The notes under the pieces are model-generated. The model was not told the DNA's origin, did not search any database, and was given only the letters and a program-made list of their open reading frames with translations. A stretch of 64,000 nt of DNA. It comes from Diadema setosum (Eukaryota; Echinodermata; Echinoidea; Diadematoida; Diadematidae). The position numbers were made by a program, and so were the translations under genes. The DNA lies in NCBI RefSeq assembly GCF_964275005.1, contig NC_092699.1:22864333-22928332 (forward strand), in the 5' to 3' direction. The first letter of the stretch is position 1. The number at the start of each line of letters is the position of its first letter. Shown here piece after piece: positions 61,801 to 64,000 of this stretch.

Positions 61801-63002
61801 TTAAATCAATAATTCAAAATTGTGTGTCCCATCATTTTGAGTCATCTCCATCACGAACATTTAGGTCACCATTAACAAAAAATGTCGGGTACCCTAAGAA
61901 TCGATTTTAGTGCTACATGTACATGACAGTACCCGGTAATAGTATGCTGAAGTTTAAGAACTCACCTGGTTTTCCCCCTATTTTAATCAAGAAAGATATA
62001 ACTTTTTTTTGAAATTTGTGACAAAAGCCAGGTCGTACTGGCTCTAGCATCATCTCCAAACACTTAAGATTAAATTTACATATCAAATTATAAATAAAAT
62101 TAATTTATAATTTTGGTGGCATAACAGGAGAGAAGATCATACCCTCTACCAGTACAGTTCTTTATAACCCTGTTAACGCAGGTGAATGGAATAGCTAGGA
62201 AAATGATATGACGCCATTAATCTAATTGTTAAACCCGTCATCTCCATCACGTCATCTCCGTCATGAAAAGTGACGGCCATGCACGGAGATGACGTTGATG
62301 GAATTTTTTCTTTAGTAAACTTACAAAATAATTGCCACAATAAAGACCAAGTGATATTGAAAATGCATGGTGTTAATCATATTGGAAGTCCTTTAACCAC
62401 TGCTATGTATTTTTTATTGTTCAGTTGCAATAAATCCTTAATTTTGCCACAAAAAGTTATTTTAAATGAGGAAACACCCCATATCCCATAAAGATTGCGC
62501 CCGTATTGAATGAAGTCAACATGCACGATGCATCTGATGCATGCACAACATTCATTGTGATTTTCCCACTTTATGAAAGATTTTCCATTTCTGAGACACT
62601 TTTACTGACACTTATCATGCTTATTCTTCCAATAATTTGTAGGGCCTAATGCCGAAAATATACACTTATTAGCGAAGAATGGCCCATACAGCATGTAGAA
62701 TACTATAGGGTGTCTACTCCTATGTAACTTGTAAACTAGCTCCTCCTGTCTGTCTGCATGCAAAAAAAAAAAAGAAAAAAAAGAAAAAAAAAAGAAGCAC
62801 GCACGTGGGTCTTACCGTAATTCCGTGGAACATGTCCCCGACGCAACAGGCATGATGGGCATAAGGACTCCGATGACATAAAACGCCCTGCCTGCGACGA
62901 CGGTAAGTTTACTGATTGCACATTTCCTTTAACCATAAATTTTGCGTTCTTGACATTCGATATTACAGCCACTCTGAAGCCGGACAATCGCAAAAATGAC
63001 AT
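27615..63002 (-). CDS. POLRMT: Mitochondrial DNA-directed RNA polymerase, complete gene, 28 coding exons
   Basis: Single-subunit T7-type polymerase that transcribes mitochondrial DNA. Exons, high to low: 63002-62816, 60021-59899, 59206-58209, 57860-57762, 53857-53757, 53106-52863, 51746-51600, 48525-48432, 47220-47015, 46406-46281, 45541-45500, 44975-44899, 44257-44191, 43095-42960, 41845-41712, 40812-40712, 39291-39171, 38349-38153, 37704-37626, 36913-36791, 36278-36156, 35307-35230, 34017-33829, 32007-31841, 31012-30914, 29977-29905, 28747-28662, 27750-27615. Every intron is GT-AG and every phase agrees. The total is 4353 nt, 1450 residues. Compared from memory with human POLRMT (1230 residues), the catalytic half aligns almost without gaps and ends STYFFS like human. 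The extra length is mainly a Lys/Ser-rich stretch in exon 3. Catalytic Asp1135, Lys1204, Tyr1212 and Asp1363 are present, so the gene looks functional. Confidence 0.97.
28307..28489 (+). mobile_element. TA-flanked miniature element, CTGTAAAAGTGG family, copy 3 (shortened)
   Basis: Lies in POLRMT intron 27. Ends CTGTAAAAGTGGACATTTTC and CCAGTTTTACAG. It is about 25 bp shorter than copies 2 and 4 because part of the left arm interior is missing. Confidence 0.75.
30275..30367 (-). mobile_element. 93-bp TTAA-bounded mini-element, family f, copy 2
   Basis: In POLRMT intron 25, opposite orientation to the copy at 21461-21553 and of equal length. Minus-strand ends are TTAACCCATTGAGGA and TTTAACAGGTTAA. 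Confidence 0.75.
31334..31521. repeat. Short inverted-end repeat, CCAGGGCT termini
   Basis: In POLRMT intron 24. Starts CCAGGGCTCCACACTAAC and ends GTTAGTGTCGAGCCCTGG, an 18-bp inverted end pair with one mismatch. The interior has three 'ggtggccc' motifs. No ORF. Confidence 0.7.
32304..32694. mobile_element. TTAA-bounded miniature element, arms of about 165 bp
   Basis: In POLRMT intron 23. Starts TTAAAGGGGTCGTATGG and ends CCATCCCTTTAA. Arms match inward through 'gagac/gtctc', 'tttatttgatgaaaat' and 'catccaaaaa' blocks. About 391 bp, non-coding. Confidence 0.8.
32832..32857. repeat. Poly-G tract in POLRMT intron 23
   Basis: A run of 26 G. Other G/C runs within POLRMT introns lie at 30085-30096 (C), 36472-36482 (C), 37323-37333 (C), 43858-43873 (G) and 60868-60884 (C). 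Confidence 0.95.
32977..33719. mobile_element. 743-bp TTAA-bounded element, TTAACCCTAAAA ends
   Basis: In POLRMT intron 23. Left end TTAACCCTAAAATG and right end TTTTTAGGGTTAA form a short inverted repeat. Near the left end is a GGGGGCCTAAAGGGCCCCCC palindrome; the right end is CpG-rich. No credible ORF. Confidence 0.65.
33829..36278 (-). CDS. POLRMT: POLRMT exons 21-23: catalytic motifs A and B
   Basis: Exon 21 starts exactly at the catalytic Asp1135 ([16 protein letters not shown]; human Asp922). Exon 22 is [12 protein letters not shown] and onward. Exon 23 starts [17 protein letters not shown], with Lys1204 and Tyr1212 (human Lys991 and Tyr999) at the same 8-residue spacing. The Asp-to-Lys distance of 69 residues equals the human one. 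Confidence 0.97.
35733..35900. repeat. Possible decayed CTGTAAAA-type repeat in POLRMT intron 21
   Basis: Begins ACTACTGTAAAACCAAAAAC and carries CGCGGCC and TTTCGCAAATT motifs that resemble urchin-type TTTCGCG repeats. Similar TTTCGTGA/TTTTGCGAGG text occurs at about 42249-42310 (intron 14) and 57945-58025 (intron 3). Boundaries and family are uncertain. Confidence 0.4.
36791..39291 (-). CDS. POLRMT: POLRMT exons 17-20: start of the polymerase core
   Basis: Exon 17 carries [17 protein letters not shown] (human AREMHSLRAEALYRLS). Exon 18 carries [20 protein letters not shown], then [14 protein letters not shown], nearly identical to human. Exon 19 carries [18 protein letters not shown], and exon 20 [19 protein letters not shown] and YVSHLPIHQ. 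The acceptor of exon 19 was placed at ATTAG (first base 37704) because only this keeps the frame and gives the same spacing as human. Confidence 0.96.
38457..38700. repeat. (GACA)/(GTCA) tetranucleotide array in POLRMT intron 17
   Basis: About 244 bp of CAGACAGA units with CAGTCAGA variants at irregular spacing, followed by GTGTATG-rich sequence to about 38900. It starts about 108 bp upstream of exon 18's acceptor, on the intron side. Confidence 0.95.
39510..39655 (+). repeat. Dispersed GTTATAAC-type repeat, copy 2
   Basis: In POLRMT intron 16. Starts ACAGTGCACTCCCGTCATAA and carries 'ttacaacaaac', 'aaaaattaaggcc' and 'ttataacgaaatttcgata' blocks shared with 60690-60862. Confidence 0.65.
39912..40120 (+). 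mobile_element. TA-flanked miniature element, CTGTAAAAGTGG family, copy 4
   Basis: In POLRMT intron 16. A 209-bp full-length copy with ends CTGTAAAAGTGGAAATTTTC and AAAATATCCACTTTTACAG, same orientation as copies 2 and 3. It is close in sequence to copy 2 (24323), which suggests both are fairly young. Confidence 0.8.
40435..40610. repeat. ACTGGTC-rich inverted repeat
   Basis: In POLRMT intron 16. Multiple ACTGGTCCGAC and GGACCAGTA motifs face one another, and the block ends CCAGCGCCAGTGTGC against a CGCACACTAACCC start. No coding content. Confidence 0.55.
40712..51746 (-). CDS. POLRMT: POLRMT exons 7-16: N-terminal (promoter-binding) domain
   Basis: Ten short exons code about residues 585-961. 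Anchors to human include [192 protein letters not shown] and VLDTVISVF. Exon 11 is only 42 nt. All joints preserve frame. Confidence 0.95.
40862..41039. repeat. Inverted-end repeat, GGGTC...TTTCATGAAG termini
   Basis: In POLRMT intron 15. Starts GGGTCCATTTCATGAAAGTC and ends GACTTCATGAAAGAGACCCC, and is full of GAGACTTT/AAAGTCTC blocks. Probably a small foldback element. Confidence 0.6.
42043..42150 (+). repeat. Possible tRNA-derived SINE
   Basis: In POLRMT intron 14. An AGCTCAGTGGTACAGCGG block resembles a tRNA A box, and GGTTTGGATCC about 40 bp later resembles a B box. The spacing suits a tRNA-related head, and a T-rich block follows near 42136-42150. A cloverleaf is not convincing, so this is a SINE-like relic rather than a tRNA gene. 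Confidence 0.45.
42503..42924 (+). mobile_element. TTAA-bounded miniature element, TTAAAGGTGCAT family, copy 1
   Basis: In POLRMT intron 14, ending 36 bp from the donor of exon 14. Ends TTAAAGGTGCATGGTCCCGG and CCGGGACTATGCACCTTTAA. 422 bp. The open frame inside (89 codons) is also found, disrupted, in the copy at 48998-49430, but shows no domain and is read as chance. Confidence 0.85.
43797..43873. repeat. (GTT)n, (GTTT)n, T run and 16-G tract
   Basis: A compound simple repeat in POLRMT intron 13. Confidence 0.95.
47808..47900 (-). mobile_element. 93-bp TTAA-type mini-element, family g, copy 2
   Basis: In POLRMT intron 8. Minus-strand start TTAACCCTCTCCATGC and end AAAGGGTTGAA; it pairs in content with 22187-22278. 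It lies 17 bp from the foldback element at 47917. Confidence 0.65.
47917..48358. mobile_element. 442-bp foldback element, CTTTTGTCAA ends
   Basis: In POLRMT intron 8, ending 74 bp from exon 8. Starts AGTCTTTTGTCAAAGCCCTC and ends GAGGGCCTTGACAAAAGGCT. Arms of about 85 bp share GAGCCCAGCCGAGCGC and CCTTTTGAGATCTGCTTC blocks. The interior has no credible ORF. Confidence 0.8.
48998..49430 (-). mobile_element. TTAA-bounded miniature element, TTAAAGGTGCAT family, copy 2
   Basis: In POLRMT intron 7 and in the opposite orientation to the copy in intron 14. Ends TTAAAGGTGCATAGTCCCGG and CCGGGACCATGCACCTTTAA. 433 bp, clearly the same family across the whole length. Confidence 0.85.
49671..50243. mobile_element. 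TTAA-bounded miniature element, relative of 9492-10060
   Basis: In POLRMT intron 7. Starts TTAAAGGGAACACAAACCC and ends GGGTTTGCGTTCCCTTTAA. It shares with 9492-10060 the 'ttagtagaacacatca', 'aaagtttgaggaaaat' and 'caatcgatgcaaaagttatg' blocks, while the terminal 30 bp differ. The two are subfamilies of one family. Confidence 0.85.
52420..52613. repeat. Inverted repeat with about 55-bp arms
   Basis: In POLRMT intron 6. TAGTTTGCAAGCACAAATCC and GGAGTCTGTGCCAAAC on the left pair with TTTGGCACAGACCCCTTTCC and GGGTTTGTGTCTGCAAACTA on the right, with about 80 bp between. Probably a foldback element. Confidence 0.75.
52863..57860 (-). CDS. POLRMT: POLRMT exons 4-6: pentatricopeptide (PPR) domain
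   Basis: Exon 4 (57860-57762), exon 5 (53857-53757) and exon 6 (53106-52863) code residues 437-584. Helical PPR pairs are visible: [14 protein letters not shown] (human LDMYNAVMLGWAR), [31 protein letters not shown] and [19 protein letters not shown] (human IERCLEQMSQEG). In human POLRMT the PPR domain contacts emerging RNA and upstream DNA. Intron 4 between exons 4 and 5 holds a 3.4 kb LINE. Confidence 0.92.
53868..57240 (-). mobile_element. 5'-truncated CR1/L2-like LINE in POLRMT intron 4
   Basis: Non-LTR retrotransposon in the same orientation as POLRMT. From its 5' side: the C-terminal half of an apurinic-type endonuclease (57232-56819, with FVGDFNDLN and SDHDCV); a basic linker; reverse transcriptase (56472-55462) with [39 protein letters not shown] and YVDDMTLIE; then the thumb/C-terminal part (55383-54874) with LKWVGHV and VLEYGCPLF. 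The single reading frame is broken by one stop after the endonuclease (56819), one frameshift near 56730 and one stop at 55462, so the copy is dead. A 1 kb A-rich (plus strand) 3' UTR follows. The minus-strand 3' end reads AATAAAACC then ATTCAATTCAA, a short repeat terminus typical of CR1/L2 rather than poly(A). Class is certain, family is likely. Confidence 0.9.
54068..54270. repeat. Direct repeat inside the LINE 3' UTR
   Basis: 'tgagggtaccagcccaataaa' type text at about 54070 recurs at about 54214, each followed by a diverged 'tctgaaattgctttt/ctcagattactttt' block and an A-rich run. A segment of about 145 bp was duplicated within the 3' UTR. Confidence 0.6.
58209..60021 (-). CDS. POLRMT: POLRMT exons 2-3: Lys/Ser/Thr-rich N-terminal extension
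   Basis: Exon 2 (60021-59899) codes residues 63-103. Exon 3 (59206-58209, 998 nt) is by far the largest exon and codes residues 104-436. Residues of about 110-250 are dominated by Lys, Ser, Ala and Thr, and the rest up to about 400 by Ser, Pro, Arg and Asp; the stretch looks disordered. Human POLRMT has a much shorter linker here. The exon ends with [16 protein letters not shown], the start of the pentatricopeptide region (compare human LLAFFKCCLLTDQ). Confidence 0.85.
59786..59822. repeat. (GAA)n/(CAA)n microsatellite, POLRMT intron 2
   Basis: AAGAAGAAG units turn into AACAACAAC. It lies about 80 bp downstream (transcript sense) of the exon 2 donor at 59899. Confidence 0.9.
60404..60476 (+). 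repeat. Dispersed repeat shared with 18223-18290
   Basis: In POLRMT intron 1. Shares GGCTGTTGCTATGGGAAGTT and neighbouring blocks with the minus strand near 18250. Confidence 0.65.
60690..60862 (+). repeat. Dispersed GTTATAAC-type repeat, copy 3
   Basis: In POLRMT intron 1. Contains 'ggttataataaacagggttataac', 'aaaaattaaggccccaacatta' and 'catcaaaatttcgatataacga' type text (each shared in part with 39510-39655). A 17-C run follows directly. Confidence 0.65.
61033..61527. mobile_element. TA-flanked foldback element, AGGCGTTTTCACATCAG ends
   Basis: In POLRMT intron 1. Starts AGGCGTTTTCACATCAGCCC and ends GGGCTGATGTGAAAACGCCT with TA on both sides. The interior repeats GATAGCGCGCTAT and GAAATTT motifs and has a second internal 'gtgaaaacga' junction, which suggests a nested or duplicated arm. 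No ORF. Confidence 0.75.
62816..63002 (-). CDS. POLRMT: POLRMT exon 1: start codon and mitochondrial targeting region
   Basis: The ATG at 63002-63000 is the first ATG after an in-frame TAA eleven codons upstream. The N-terminus [20 protein letters not shown] is basic, lacks acidic residues and could form an amphipathic helix, as expected of a mitochondrial presequence. The exon ends after one base of codon 63 at a GTAAGA donor and joins exon 2 as RNY-V-SHPRRY. Confidence 0.85.
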
Positions 63003-64000
63003 TTTGACATATTTTGCGACCAATTAGAAGAAGCGAAATCTGCTGACTGTTGTCCCTCATCAGCTGCAAACTCCACCGTACTCTCGTCTATCAACTACAT
63101 TACATTGTTTCGCCGCATGCAAACGAATCTATAAAACAGCATGCATGGCATGGCATAAACGGCAGCGTACTAAGTATATACATAACTGGTTCGTGCAGTT
63201 ACAGGCGCCGCATGTGTTAGTGTGTGTAAGAAGCAGGCACACACAGGTTACATACCTGCGCATTCATTGAGAAAGGCCCACCTTCGCTTCACACACACTG
63301 CAATGTCTACAGGATGAACGAACTGTGAGGGGCGCATCGCATGCAGTGGACTGGTGAACCATTTTTCAAGATATCGACACTGGCGTGGCAATACATCAGT
63401 ACAGTGAAGTTGATAGAAAAAAGGATAGCTGTATTTATGTTTATTTATGATGTCAATTTGAAAAGAGTACATGAGATGTTAATTTCTATTGTTTTAAAAG
63501 CTTTTTAAAATACAAAATTTATCATTTTTAACTATAAAATTTATTTTTATTTTGAAATTAATATATTTAATGGTAGCCGTTGATCTTAAAATTTTGCAAA
63601 TATTGAAGTTGTCAAGACATGTACAACTAACAAGGAAAGAAAATGAAGGCCTAAAACAACGAAAAATCAGGTAAAATTTTAGATTTATCATTTGGAGATT
63701 TTGATTGATTCTCGTTGCAATTCACCGTTATTTTCCGTTGATTTTCTTTCACATAGTTTAACGAATAGTGAGCTTAGTATTTTGGAGCAAACTGTGAAAG
63801 TTGAGGCCACTGTCGGGCCCGTTACTCTCGATTTTTTTTTTTTCCTCGGTGGCGAACGCTTGCCTCTGTGTATTGCATGTTAAACCCATGTCGCGCCTGT
63901 GCTGTGTGTGTGTGTTTACCAACCTGTATGAACTGTACGAGTGTGTATCGTGATTTGTGTGTCTACGTCCACTGCGTGTTGAGTGTACGGTGCGTTAATC
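63003..64000. other. POLRMT upstream flank
   Basis: Presumed promoter and 5' UTR region of POLRMT. A possible extra exon is listed at 63250-63383. No TATA box in a convincing place, which fits a housekeeping gene. 63484-63700 is AT-rich with nothing recognised. GT-rich sequence (63898-63990) ends the window. No gene could be supported on the plus strand. Confidence 0.5.
63250..63383 (-). other. Possible 5' exon upstream of POLRMT
   Basis: On the minus strand GAATGCGCAG is followed by an excellent donor GTATGT at 63249-63244. About 134 bp upstream lies CCACGCCAG after a pyrimidine-rich stretch, a usable acceptor. The frame between is open (CRYLEKWFTSPLHAMRPSQF and onward), but I recognise no family. 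Since POLRMT exon 1 has an in-frame stop upstream of its ATG, this would be a 5' UTR exon of POLRMT, or a terminal-side exon of another minus-strand gene. It could also be chance. Confidence 0.3.

Noticed and set aside
1-64000. Search for LTR retroelements or virus-derived genes
   Set aside because: No long direct terminal repeats, integrase, protease or capsid-like frames were noticed. The only reverse transcriptase is that of the LINE in POLRMT intron 4.

Overview
The window looks like nuclear DNA of a marine deuterostome, most likely an echinoderm and probably a sea urchin. The reasons are compact GT-AG exons in kilobase-scale introns, dense miniature inverted-repeat elements, abundant microsatellites, a CR1/L2-like LINE, and dispersed repeats of a kind I associate with sea urchin genomes. 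The species call is inference. The sequence shows no bacterial operon, CRISPR array or LTR element.

Three protein genes can be supported. (1) Minus strand 5650-8601: a two-exon secreted lipocalin of the apolipoprotein D type, 288 residues. Its last third is an in-frame 18-bp minisatellite coding fifteen PMRSDx hexapeptides. (2) Plus strand 16133-18109: a two-exon Mab-21/cGAS-like nucleotidyltransferase-fold protein, 442 residues, with degenerate catalytic residues. (3) Minus strand 27615-63002: the complete mitochondrial RNA polymerase gene (POLRMT). I resolved it into 28 coding exons totalling 4353 nt (1450 residues). All three splice phases are consistent throughout and the catalytic Asp, Lys, Tyr and Asp are all present. 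The genes show no functional link; POLRMT fills more than half the window.

Layout. 1-5649 is repeat-rich intergenic DNA. 5650-8601 is the lipocalin. 8602-16132 is intergenic, with TTAA-bounded elements, a large CCAA array and a long hairpin. 16133-18109 is the Mab-21-like gene. 18110-27614 is intergenic or 3' UTR with many inverted-repeat elements. 27615-63002 is POLRMT, whose introns hold a 3.4 kb LINE (intron 4), at least a dozen miniature elements and several simple repeats. 63003-64000 is the POLRMT upstream flank, with one possible extra 5' exon.

The most interesting observations are the lipocalin hexapeptide tail; a LINE whose 3' end lies about 10 bp from a POLRMT splice acceptor; and a large, diverse set of TTAA-bounded miniature elements (at least seven families), one pair of which flanks POLRMT exons 8-14 in inverted orientation. 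Other points are a fresh-looking retroposed fragment with target-site duplications, and a dozen long G/C homopolymer tracts. All coordinates come from reading the sequence by eye; no alignment program or database was run.
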